Positions 1 through 10,768 of a stretch of DNA of 64,000 nt are shown piece after piece. Each line of letters begins with the position of its first letter. Position 1 is the first letter of the stretch. Both the position numbers and the translations under genes were made by a program. Source of the stretch: Prinsepia uniflora (lineage: Eukaryota > Streptophyta > Magnoliopsida > Rosales > Rosaceae); contig CM064862.1 in the NCBI GenBank assembly GCA_032719365.1, forward strand, positions 6,846,001 to 6,910,000, in the 5' to 3' direction. The notes under the pieces were generated by a model. That model was given only the letters and a program-made list of their open reading frames with translations. It searched no databases and was not told the DNA's origin.

Positions 1-865
1 GTGTAACTAATGTGTTGGTAATCGGCTTGGTTCTGATATCATTTGTTTGGCTGTATTGTGGACTGGACATTGGATACTGTGCGCTGGGCAGATTGATCTT
101 GTCGGGTTCAGTGATTTTATGAGCAGGTGCTCTTAGCCATGGTTGGCTTATGGAACCCTAGTATTGAGATGTGTGTTCACTGCTGGGCTGGTATTCAATG
201 TGTTCCAGTTACACCACTTGATGGAGTAAGTTGACGGTATACGTACACTCAGGATGAGTGAATTGGTGGTCTGAGTAACCACGAGTAGCCTTGTGTGACT
301 TGATCACACCGTGATTTCCCAGCGTTTTGGTTCGCTGAGGGAGTCGGCAATTATGGACATTGAGAGTATTTTGTGTCGCAGGATTGGGCTTGCCCTGCGA
401 ATTGAGATCATGTGGTTGATCTTGTGCTACATCGAGAGTGATGTAGTACGTGGTGTTGTCACCGACGGACAGATGGTTGGAGCCTTACCAGGGTGGTAAG
501 TTTTGTGATGACTGTTGACTGATGGTGTCAGCATGGACTGACAAATGAGATTTGGTGACTCCCAATGGGAGCAAATGTAAGGATATATTGGAAATAGAAG
601 GGAACCGTCTAGCTGAAGGAGTCAGCTAAATGGTTAAGCGATTTTATCACGAATCAGGTGATTATGTCCACCCGAGGTGGTCGAATGTTGTTGATTGTGA
701 CGTATGACTGTGATGGGATGTCTGGGTACAGACGAGGCTGGTGTTGTCCCAGTATGTGGGTGTACAAGTGTACACATGGTTTGAGGTCGAAATGTTTTCC
801 ACAAGGTAGTTGTGGAATAAGGTTGTTGGTAATTTCGAGGACGAAATTCTTTAAGGAGGGAAGGT
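1..865 (+). mobile_element. 3' internal region of a non-autonomous (LARD-like) gypsy LTR element
   Basis: This stretch matches the reverse complement of about 27948-28812, the 3' internal part of the minus-strand elements further right. It leads straight into an LTR at 866. The last bases form a purine-rich tract (about 850-865), preceded by a short hairpin with stems AATTTCG and CGAAATT (831-848). No gag, protease or reverse transcriptase sequence is visible. Aligned with the other copies it shows a one-base indel (TACAGACGAGG here, TACAACGAGG there) that shifts any frame, so I treat it as non-coding. The element's 5' part lies before the window. Confidence 0.8.
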
Positions 866-2196
866 TGTAACGACCCGACCCGAATATCGGGATTTAATAA
901 TATTTAAATGTGATTTACTAATCTGGGATTAGTTGGGCGATTTCGGACGAATTGTGCAAAATGACCGTTTTGCCCTTGGGCGTGGGCAAAACGTTGACTT
1001 TTAATTCGGATGGTCAAATGGACTTTGACCGATGACCGTGACGTAGTTCGGGACGTCACGAGTTCATAGACAGGTGGCACGTTCGATTCCGACGTTCGTG
1101 GTGAAAGTTAAGATGTACGGAAGCCCAAGGGCGTTTTCGTAATTTAAACGTAATAAGGGGGAAATGTTGACTTTTTGAACGGGAGGTCCGATGGCCGAGG
1201 ACCGAGGACCGTTAGGAAGGTCTCGATGCCCTGAGTTCGTAGACAGGCGGCACGCATCAATCGGAGTCCGTATGACCGAGTTACGGGTCAGGATGCGTGA
1301 GGGGCATTTTGGTAATTTTCTGCACGAGGGCAGAATGGTAATTTGGACTGTGATTTTGAACAGCCGTGAGTTGGAGCCATGATTGAGCTTGGTGGATGGC
1401 TAGTGCGATCGATCCCTGAATTGTTTAGTATAATTGTAACATGGGGGAACATTATGATTGTGTTATTTGATTAATTAACTGAATTATTCCTCCATTAATC
1501 TCTTCAGATTTCTTCAACCGTGAACAACCAAACTTCAATTTTCTTCTACCCTTAATCTCCTCTCTATCCACTGAATTTGTGAACGAAATTGGCGAGAATT
1601 AAGACTGGAATGAATTGGGAAAACACGGGGGACTAATTGAGAGCTGGGGGCTGGAATTTCGAAAATTCTGAAATTCGGGAGGAAAATCGAATTGGAAGAT
1701 TTGGGCCTTGACGATCAAATTGGAGATTAGTTTGAGTCTTCTGGGATTGCCACGATCATTTTCGTCGAAGGAACGAAGCGGATTGAGGCCCGTTTGAGGA
1801 AGAACAGAACTACTGTAGCTTCAGAAATTTCGAGCTTGAGTCGTGGGATTTGAAGCTTGGAGTGATGCAATTGGACTGGGGATTGAGTTCATTATGACCT
1901 CACGATGCTAATGGATGCATCAATTGAAAGAATTGATTGACATGGGAGGATTTCGGATGATGAACAACGATCGGATTGTTCTTCGTGTGATCATCCTTGA
2001 TCTTAAGGTTTGAGGTATGATTGTGTGTAATTTAGTCCACAGATCCCTAATTGAATCTAATTCGATGCTAATGGACTTTTGAATTGATGGAATCGGTGTC
2101 GAATTGCTAGGATTTGGACCGGGTCTTATCGCGGGTTTTTCAACCCGTTTACTAGTCATTCGGGTGAAGGAGATCACTGTGCAGTCACTGTAGCAG

Positions 2197-2245
2197 GCGC
2201 GTGGCTTTCACGCGCAGCCACTAACGGCGGCGCGTGACGGCGCGT
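2197..2245 (+). other. GC-rich CGCGTG block with hairpin
   Basis: GCGCGTG (2197-2203), a five-base loop and CACGCGC (2209-2215) form a perfect 7-bp stem, followed by two more GCGCGTG motifs. Versions of this block occur in most LTRs of the window, for example near 16090-16140, 22780-22825, 33205-33265 and 49895-49950. CGCGT cores are known binding sites of CAMTA-type factors in plants; such a role here is inference. Confidence 0.55.
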
Positions 2246-2768
2246 GGGCACGAATCTCGAGGTGAGGTCAACATGACTTTTATCCTATACAATGTAACAA
2301 ACATTTTAGCGTTGGTTTCGTGTCGATCGGATCCCGTTTCAATATTGTTCGGGATGTCCGAAGGTTTTAAATCGAGTTTAAAAATACTTAAAAATTCGGG
2401 AAAATTACGGGACTTGAATAGGATGTTAATGATGAGGTTAGTGATCCTCTAATGTGATTTGAACAGGATTGGGAGTCCCGGTGATAATGGTGTGGCCCGG
2501 GAAGGCCTATGGCACGCGTATCGAGGCACTCGGTTAAACGGTCTGTGAGTGGACATTCGTTTTATAAATTCGATGCATGCATAACTGTTTCATGATTGTT
2601 ATAATTGTGATTATATGATTTATTTTGGATATCAGTGAATTTATATGTTTTCACGCATTTCGAGGCGATTTACGTGTTTGCACGTGAATCGAGGTTTTCT
2701 GGATTTGCACTGATTTCCATAAATATGGATTGATATGATTTCATGAAACGGTTACGGATTTGTTAAAA

Positions 2769-3003
2769 TGAATCGGGCCAGGGGCCCAGTTAATTTGTTA
2801 ATCGGGCCAGGGGCCCAATTGAATTATGAAATCGGGCCAGGGGCCCAGTTAACTTATGAATCGGGCCAGGGGCCCAGTTAACTTATGAAATCGGGCCAGG
2901 GGCCCAGTTAACTTACGAATCGGGCCAGGGGCCCAGTTGACTTATGAAATCGGGCCAGGGGCCCAGTTAACTTACGAATCGGGCCAGGAGCCCAGTTGAC
3001 TTG
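2769..3003 (+). repeat. GGGCC minisatellite, 8 units of about 30 bp
   Basis: Eight consecutive units have the core CGGGCCAGGGGCCCAGTT (the last with one substitution) separated by AT-rich linkers such as AACTTATGAAT. The same slot of the related minus-strand LTRs (about 32545-32680 and 39255-39365) carries four units, so the array varies in length between family members. Confidence 0.9.
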
Positions 3004-3242
3004 TATACGTGATTTCGGGTCGGGGACCCTAAAATGGAATTGAATAAACTATTTCGGATTTGATTCAACTATTTGGACTTATGACGGTTTTATGGAAATT
3101 CGGGGCAGGGCCCTTGTGATATTTTGGAAATGAATAATTGAATGTGTTCCATAAAACCATCTCGATATGAGGATATTTATATCCTGGTCTCCTCCAAGTG
3201 TCGGGGACACTGGAGAAGTCACGGTGCATTGCCTGCGAGGGT

Positions 3243-3429
3243 TCATTATACGGAGCTACCGGACCGTATAGTGATCCAAGAGCAGGATTGCTAGACGTCA
3301 TGGACGTCAGACATCGGGGATGTCAGAGATATGGACCCGGTGAGACCCTGGGCAGCACGCGTTGCTTAATACCGTGAGATATGACGTCTGGAACGTCAAG
3401 CGTCTAGGACGCTAGGCATCGGGGATGCC
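3243..3429 (+). other. Cluster of short hairpins in LTR
   Basis: An 11-bp stem with one wobble pair (3243-3253 with 3264-3274) is followed by five short inverted repeats: GACGTC/GACGTC (3294-3308), GACATC/GATGTC (3310-3324), GACGT/ACGTC (3383-3397), GCGTC/GACGC (3400-3412) and GGCATC/GATGCC (3415-3429). Most loops are three bases. The stems recur in other LTRs while the loops differ. Function unknown. Confidence 0.7.
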
Positions 3430-3860
3430 GGAGATGGAAAAATAATAAATGAATATTACTGGATTGATGAAATAACTCTTGGATTGACTTTTGGAAATTG
3501 AAACTATGCTTTGGTTTCCGGGCTAAGGCCCTAATGGTTATTTCTAAATAAATATGGAATCATTGGTTTTTGGTGCATGCATATGATTTTACTGCGGGGC
3601 ATAAATGTCTTATAAATGTTTTTAACAGAATTGTTTATTTTCGTCCACTCACAGCTTTTGTTTTTAATTCCCTTCAGGTTGATTCCGGATACGACTGCAG
3701 CAGAGACTTGAGCATCGCACACCTCCTCCATCGATCCTTACGCACTCTGGAAGCCCGTTCGGGCAATGGCAATCGGTTATCCCTTGTCTGACGCCTCTTG
3801 TCAGACGGGAGCATGATACATTCCATGGTAATCCCGGGGGGATTGGGATGGGTCGTGTCA

Positions 3861-5907
3861 TCTAGAGTGCGCAAGGATCGGAGAAGAAGTGTGATGTCTC
3901 GGTCTCTACTACAGCCCGCATCCGCGATCAACCTGAAGGGTATTAAAATCATCGAAAGTTGTAGTGGACGAAAATAAATAATTTAATAAAACATTTCACA
4001 AAGAAGACATTTATGACCTTCACTAAAAAACATGCATACATTCGAAAACCAGTTAATTCAATCATCAAACCATTAGGGCTTTAGCCCAAAACCGTAAACC
4101 AAAGTATAGGGGAACTCAGCCCAAAACCAATCAAGTGGGAACTCAGCCCAAAACCAATCATCGGCATCCTTGATGCCTAACATCCCAGATGTCATAACCA
4201 ATACAACTGTCACGGTTCCAAGCTACGTGTGCTACTCGGGGTCTCAATCCCAAGTCTCCCCAGGGTCCACCCAAGTCAATGACCCCCAAATTAATGACCC
4301 TACATGGGGGGAGGTTTTAACCTATGGCAATCCTGCTCCTAAGACACTATACGGACCGGTCGCTCTGTACAATGACCCCTCGCAGGAAATGCCTTGTGAA
4401 TACTACAGGATACTACGAGATGTTTGGAGGAGACAACCCGCCACTCCAAGATACTACGGGACGTCTAGAGGGCAACTGTTCATGAAGATGATATATGGAA
4501 AACCATTTTACAATTCAACTCAAAACCGTTCAAAGGGCTACGCCCGGGTTTTCCATAAAACCATCGTAAATCTAAATCCATAAATCCATATATGGGTCCC
4601 CGACCTGAAATCACGTTTATAAAACACAATTGGGCCTCATGCCCGATTCGTAAACCAACTGGGCCCCCGACCCGATCATATAACTCAAACGTACTCCAAG
4701 TCCGAGAGTTCGTAAATCAAATGGGTCTCATGCCCGAATCTATATTTTCAAATCCAAGACCATTCTATCAAATCACCATAGAAACACAGCACGTATAGGT
4801 AAGACATAAAACCGTAAATCTCAAAATGCGTGCAAATACGTAAATACTAATTACCACAAACAAATGCACTCATGACATCTCAAGTCATTGATATAAAACA
4901 CATATAAAACATTTATGCATGCATCAATTTAGAAAACAAGGTCCACTCACATATCGTCCATGATGCGCCTCGATATGCGCGCCATAAGCCTCTCCAAGCC
5001 AATCATCATCTCTAGGGTTCCCAAACCTGTCCAAATCATATTAGAGGGTTACTAACTACTTAAATACCCTTCCATTAAATCCCCGTAATTTTCTAGAATT
5101 TTTAACATATTTTAAACTCGATCCTAAACCTTCGAACATCCTGAACTATATCGAAACGACGTCTGATCGACTCGAAACTTGTCCCAAAATGTTCGTTACA
5201 TCGAAAGGATAATTTCACATGTTGAACACTTCCCCAAACAGTATCCCATGCGCCCTCACGCGCTGCCCCAAAGGTGCTGCGTGTGGGCTTCATGCGCCTG
5301 CTACAGTGCGTCTTCAACCTCCAGCGAACCGATCTAAACCAGTTCACTAGTTAACCGGTCCAACCGAACCGGCGTGATCGGTTCATCTCCATATCTTCCT
5401 ATTTTTCAACCAATTTTCGATCATTCCAATTCCAATCTCTTTGTCCTTTCATTAGCAACCTATCTATATAATTAAAACTAAGAAAAATCACCTAGAACCT
5501 ATTGGTTCGTTTTTCCCCCTCTCGGTCCAATTTTCCAACCACTAGCTTGGGTTACTCAAACACCATCCACCGCCTAAAACCACTTCTAAACAATCCTACT
5601 AACCCCATGTATACACCCTAGTCAAAAGAAAACACCTTCAACGTTCAAAACACAAAATTCGAATTAAAAAAGGGTTACGGGTTTACCTGTTTCCCTTGGC
5701 TCCATCGTCGTCCATGGCAGTTCTGTCACCTCTTAATGTTGTCGTCTCATCCTCCCACTCATCCTCAGCCTTTCACTCGATCAACATAGGTTTAGGGAGG
5801 AATCAGGTCTGGGTTTTCATGGGTTTCGGGTTAGTTTGATCGAATGGAAAGAAAGGGAAAACAGGTACATGTATCTGTGTAATGAGAGCAATGTCACTCA
5901 TCCATTG
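3861..5907 (-). repeat. Minus-strand gypsy LTR fragment, interrupted at both ends
   Basis: It reads as the reverse complement of the LTR family: GTGAGTGGAC-type site near 3951 (decayed), TGCATGCAT-type site near 4915, GTCCACTCAC near 4940, and a GC-rich CGCG block near 5240-5300. At the left it begins abruptly at the sequence matching CCAGAGTGCGTAAGGATCG, which is internal in intact LTRs, because the element ending at 3860 inserted there. At the right it stops at CACTCATCCATTG where a plus LTR starts. Two decayed hairpins remain at 4163-4192. Confidence 0.7.
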
Positions 5908-6125
5908 TGTAACGACCCGTCTCGAATTTTGGGATTAGATTAGTGATTAATGACAGATTAGTGAGATTAATCGGTAATTATTTGGGTGATTTCGGACGGA
6001 CGGTACGAAATGACGAATTTGCCCCTAGCATTGGCAAAATGTTGACTTTTTATTCGGGCAGTCAAACGAACTTTGGCCAATGACTGTGATGTAGTTGGGG
6101 ATGTCACAAGTTCATAGACAAGCGG

Positions 6126-9100
6126 TGTCAGGACCCACCCCGGTTTCACCCCGAAAACCGAGGTAAATCTCGCTCCCGTCTGACAGCCCAACACAAATAC
6201 AGTCAGACGCAGGAGAAATTATACTACATATCCCGAAGTCAACAGTTTACAGAGCATAGTACTCAAGACCAAAGAAAGAAAACTATTAAACTGAATACAC
6301 GCACACGGAAATTAAAAAAAAATCCTCCGGGATCCCTCTCGTAACTTCTGTGCCTCAGACGCTGCCTCGACGCCGGAACCCCGCACTAGCTCCACAACCT
6401 GGAGGGCAGTTAAAAACAGAAGGTGTGAGTGGACCATAATAACAGAAAAGTTTCTAAAACCATTTATAAGAAAACCGGGTTTAGCCCTCCGTTTTGAAAC
6501 CACATGCATAACCCAGTTATGAAAACAGTTATAAATCGATCATCATAAAACATCATAAGAAACAGAAACACTATAAAACGGTTATAGAAACCATATCATA
6601 AGCATCATAAAAATCGTAACGTAAAACATAAAGTTCAACCAATCATTTGCCGATCAAACCTGCTGGACCTATCTGAGTCTTTAAACTCCCGAGTCTTTAA
6701 ACTCAATCCAGGCCTCAATAATATCCGAGTCTTTAAACTCCCGAGTCTTTAAACTTAATAGGCCTACGGGGGAAATATCAATATATCCGAGTCTTTAAAC
6801 TCCCGAGTCTTTAAACTCAATCCGGGCCCGTCCCCCGTCAAATCAATATCCGGGTCTTTAAACCCAATAACCAGATCCAGCAAATCCAATCAAAACCATT
6901 TGAAAACCTTTTCCAAATCCGTATCCAAAAACGAATCCGAAATCACCGGTCTGATGCCCTTCCAGCATCCCGAACCGTCATTCCGAACCCAAATCCGGAA
7001 TTCCACTTTCCACCTTTAAAACCAAATCCCACACCGAAATCCGATTTTAAAACCGAAAACCCTTGATCATCGAAATCATGTTCCAAAATCCCTTTAGAAT
7101 CATTGAAAACCATTTATTGTTTGAAATCCCAAAACCATGGCATCATAATCAGAAAACAAGCCTTTCTCGTAAAACGTGTCAAATACCGTATTTTCTCGAA
7201 AACGTGCAAGTATATAAAACCACATCATAAATCCAACATTCATGTAATCACATATATAAAACAATTAGAGAAAAGCAGTTATGCATGTTCGAGTTTAAGG
7301 AAAGGGTCCACTCACAGTACTGAGCCCTTAATCGCCTCCCGAACGTTTCGTACGTTCCTCAGCTTCCTCGGGAACTCCCGATCCTGTCAACAACCGCCAA
7401 AGTACGTTACTAACACGTCTACGAAGATCCACCTAAATTCCCTCAAAAATCCCCGGGTCTTAAACGTAACGAATCGAAACCCTAAGCCTTCACCCTCGCG
7501 GAACTACTTCGATTCGACGTCTGATTAACCCGAAACCAACGCTAAAAGACTCGTCACAACACCTAGACCAAAAACCATGTTGAGCATTTTCCTCAGATCC
7601 GCCGCATGTGCCTCCACGCGCCGCCCAAAGTGGCTGCGCCTGGCCTCACGTGCCTGCTACAGTGTCACCGTCTACCTCGAGTAGACCGGGTTCGACACAG
7701 TCCTGCAACTTGAACCGGCGTCAGCGGTTCTCCACCGTGCCTGCACCAAAACTGCTCCTCTCTTCACCCACATCATCGTCCAGACTTAGGCTACCCATTC
7801 CCGTACTCCAATCACCTCGACTCACCCTCAAACCTATCGACTCAAGCTCGAACATAAACCCGTACTGTCCCCTGTTTCCTTCTCCGGCCACCCAGGTCAC
7901 CCCCCATCACGGTGGCTAGCCCAATCTCTTCCTAGGACTGTCCTAAACCTCGCCCAACTCACCAAAACTGTCGACTCTACCCCAAACTTCACGACTTTAC
8001 GTTTGAAGCAAAACGGAAAAACAGGGCACACAGGGCACCTCCGTCGTACTAGCCCCCACCGTGTACTTCCCCGTCACGGCAGCATAACCAGAAGAAACCT
8101 AGAACCCTACTGAGTCTCCTATTCCTCCCTAGCCTCTTCGATTCAACTCCTAAACTCACAACTTCCACCTTGAACCTCGACGGAAAAACAGAGCATATAG
8201 AAGGGGGTGAGGAATTACCTGTCCTCCGATCGCAGTCGTGAGCTCAGCCGTGAGGTAGTAGCTCCTCCTGTCTTCCTCCGTCCTCTGAGCACCTCCGCTG
8301 GCCTCGAGTGATCGATCACGGCTGCACCACCACCCAACTTCTCTGTTTTCTTCCCTGCTTTCCTTACTATTTTCCCGTGGCTCACCTTGCACTCACACAC
8401 AGTCACCACACCTCCAAACCTCCTCACTATCTCCCTCTCACTCTCTGATCACTCATCCCCTCATCACTCCACACAAACACCCTCCAATTTCTCTCAATTC
8501 CCCAGCCTCTGTTTCTATTCTTCGAACACACACGAACACACACTGCACGAAGCCCCAATTATTTGGACCGTGCACCAATTACTGGAACCCTCTGGTTCCC
8601 CCACACGTGTCACCAATCCACCATCCCTCTCCCATGTGGTTCAATCTCAGCCCTCCATCTGTCCTTATCTGTTGCACAAATCCCAAGGGCAAAAAGACCA
8701 AAATGCCCTTCCTAGAACCTCAAAATTACAACTTTGCCACTACCTTTCTAGACCCGTACCTCTCACCTCGTAAGTCCGATGAATACGTGCCGCCTGTCAT
8801 CGAACTCAGGACGACGAGATCTATCTAACGGTCCTAAGTCAACATACCAAAACCCGTTCGTACAAAAAGTCAACTTTTCCCCCTTAATTTAGCCAAATTA
8901 CGGTTATGCCCTCAACCTTCCGAACATCATAACTTCCTCCTCGAATGTCGGAATCGGGCGTGCCACCTGCCTACGGGTTCGTGACGTCCTAACCTACGTC
9001 CTGGTCACTGGTCAATACCCAATTGACCACCCGAACTAAAAGTCAACTTTTTGCCCAAACTAGGGGCAAAATCGTCATTCTAAGCTAATGACCTTATCGG

Positions 9101-9180
9101 GACCAACTAACCCCCGATTAAGCTCACTAATCCCTACTGAATCACTCTCTTAACCTTAATTTCTGGGACGGGTCGTTACA
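6126..9180 (-). mobile_element. Solo gypsy LTR with TSD AGCGG (3055 bp)
   Basis: On the plus strand it begins TGTCAGGACCC and ends GGGTCGTTACA; read on its own strand it begins TGTAACGACCC. Direct repeats AGCGG flank it (6121-6125 and 9181-9185). No internal region is present, so it is a solo LTR left by LTR-LTR recombination. It carries GTGAGTGGAC near 6426, GTCCACTCAC near 7307 and a GAGTCTTTAAACTC minisatellite between them. Confidence 0.92.
6676..6868 (-). repeat. GAGTCTTTAAACTC minisatellite
   Basis: Seven or more copies of GAGTCTTTAAACTC or GGGTCTTTAAACCC are spaced irregularly. The same motif occurs at the equivalent place in the LTRs at 12230-12380, 43395-43470, 46390-46475, 49015-49225 and 56612-56822. 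Confidence 0.85.
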
Positions 9181-10768
9181 AGCGGCACGTCCGATTTCGA
9201 CATACGACGTGAAAGTTATGATGTTCGGAAGTTAAAGGGCATTTTGGTCATTGGGTTGCCTTGGGATCTGTGCCCAGGTGAAATTGGGACACTTGGCTGC
9301 TTTGGGAATTATGCCCACTAGATTTTGGACACATGTCCCTCTCTGGACGGCTGTGGAAGGTTTCCTCACTGCCATATACGTGTTTTTAAACAATGAACAT
9401 GGTTTAGCACAGGTTTGAGAGAAAAACAGGGGATTGAGTGACACCGTGAGGACCAATCCATACAACCACCTTCAAATGTCCTCATTTGCTTGTACTTTAT
9501 GAATAGGAATGAGAAAGGGAGTTGAGATGATGATGGTGGAAGCCACGACGAGGCACGACGACGATGGCAGGTATGTATTTTAGTAGACCGCCTCGCTTAC
9601 AGTCATAATGGAAGGCTAAGTTTTTGAGGTTGTTAATGGAATTGACTGATTGGACAATGTTTTGGACGTTAAGACGAGATGATTGGGACTGGAATGGAGG
9701 CCTGCCGTGGACGGTGGCCATGGAACCCGTGACTTGGTAAGTTGAATTCTAAAATGGAAACTTGAGTTTTAGAAGATGTTAATCGATATTGATAATAGGA
9801 AAATGTTTTGGAGGTCTTCAGGGAACATTTGAGCTTGGAAGCAAAGGGAATGGTGGCTGGAACCCCAATAACACGATGGAGGAAAAATCAAAATTTGAAT
9901 GTCTCGATCGGGAAGGTAATCCCTAGGCCTTGTTTCTCAGTTTTAGAGTCATGGATCAGTTATAGAGGGTAGGACGAAGGGAATAGAAGAAAAAGGAATG
10001 AAATTGGACTGAAATTAGGCACTAAACCGCCCTCGTTGGTTCGGGCTGGACCGGGTTACAGTGAACCAGACCGGACCTGGTTCACTAGAGGTAGGAGATG
10101 AACTGTGCAGCTGCGCGTGAGGCCCACGCGCAGCCCATTTGGGAGGCGCTCGTGGGCACGTGGCACATCTTTTGAGGAAGGTTTCAACACGACTTTTAAT
10201 GAACCGATGTAAAGAGCATTTTGGGATTAGTTTTGAGTCAATCGGAAATCGTTTCGATATGATTCGGGATGTCCGAAGGTTTAGGCTCGCGTTTAAAAAT
10301 AGTTAAAAATTACGTGGATTTAGTAAAAGCATATTGAAGTAGTTAGTGACCTTAGTATGTGATATGGACAGGTTCGGGAAGTCCGATGATAGTGGATTAG
10401 CCGGAGGCGCCGTATGACACACGTATCAAGGTGACATCGTGAATGGTCTGTGAGTTGACTTTGTTTTCTAACTTATGATGCATGCATAAATGTTTATATA
10501 TCTTTTCTATACGTGATTTCTATAATTATAATTATGATATTTGTGATTTACAGTTTTGCACGTATTTCGAGATATTTACGTAGTTGCACATTTTACGAGA
10601 TTATGGTTTTATGCTGTGATTTGATAATGATTTCGATACTATGATTTTGGAATTTGAATTATGATTTGATTTTAATGGTTTCTGAATGGATTGGAAAAGT
10701 TATTTTGATAAATGTGATTTTTGGATTTGGATTCGGAATGATGATTTTGGATTCGGCTTGGGATTCGA

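Larger units (their letters stand above)
866..3860 (+). repeat. 3' LTR of LARD-like element, copy 1 (2995 bp)
   Basis: It starts TGTAACGACCCGACCCG immediately after a polypurine tract and ends GGGTCGTGTCA. Length and both ends match the 2998-bp LTRs at 31635-34632 and 38321-41318 on the other strand. Inside, in order, are two copies of a promoter-proximal module with TAGACAGGTGGCACG or TAGACAGGCGGCACG, a GC-rich CGCGTG block, GTGAGTGGAC (2545), a GGGCC minisatellite, a hairpin cluster, and GTCCACTCAC (3643). The sequence beyond its 3' end is a different, minus-strand LTR that this element interrupted. Confidence 0.85.
5908..10768 (+). repeat. Plus-strand gypsy LTR, interrupted by a solo LTR, 3' end missing
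   Basis: It starts TGTAACGACCCGTCTCG at 5908, runs to 6125, is interrupted by the solo LTR 6126-9180, and resumes at 9181-9185 (duplicated AGCGG) through 10768. The break falls inside the TAGACA/AGCGGCACG motif, which reads through cleanly when the insert is removed. It includes a GTGAGTTGAC variant near 10450 and ATGCATGCATAAATG near 10480. At 10769 another LTR begins. I could not find the missing 3' part or a second target duplication, so a deletion is likely. Confidence 0.7.

Noticed and set aside
2769..3003. Regularly spaced GGGCC repeat that could be taken for a CRISPR-like array
   Set aside because: Spacers are near-identical short AT-rich linkers, the context is a plant LTR, and no associated genes exist; it is a minisatellite.
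4170..4583. 137-codon plus frame
   Set aside because: It lies antisense within a minus-strand LTR fragment and contains decayed hairpin repeats; no protein similarity.
7103..8773. Several proline/serine-rich plus frames (7103-7528, 7608-7919, 8387-8773)
   Set aside because: All fall inside the minus-strand solo LTR 6126-9180 and reflect its C-rich composition.
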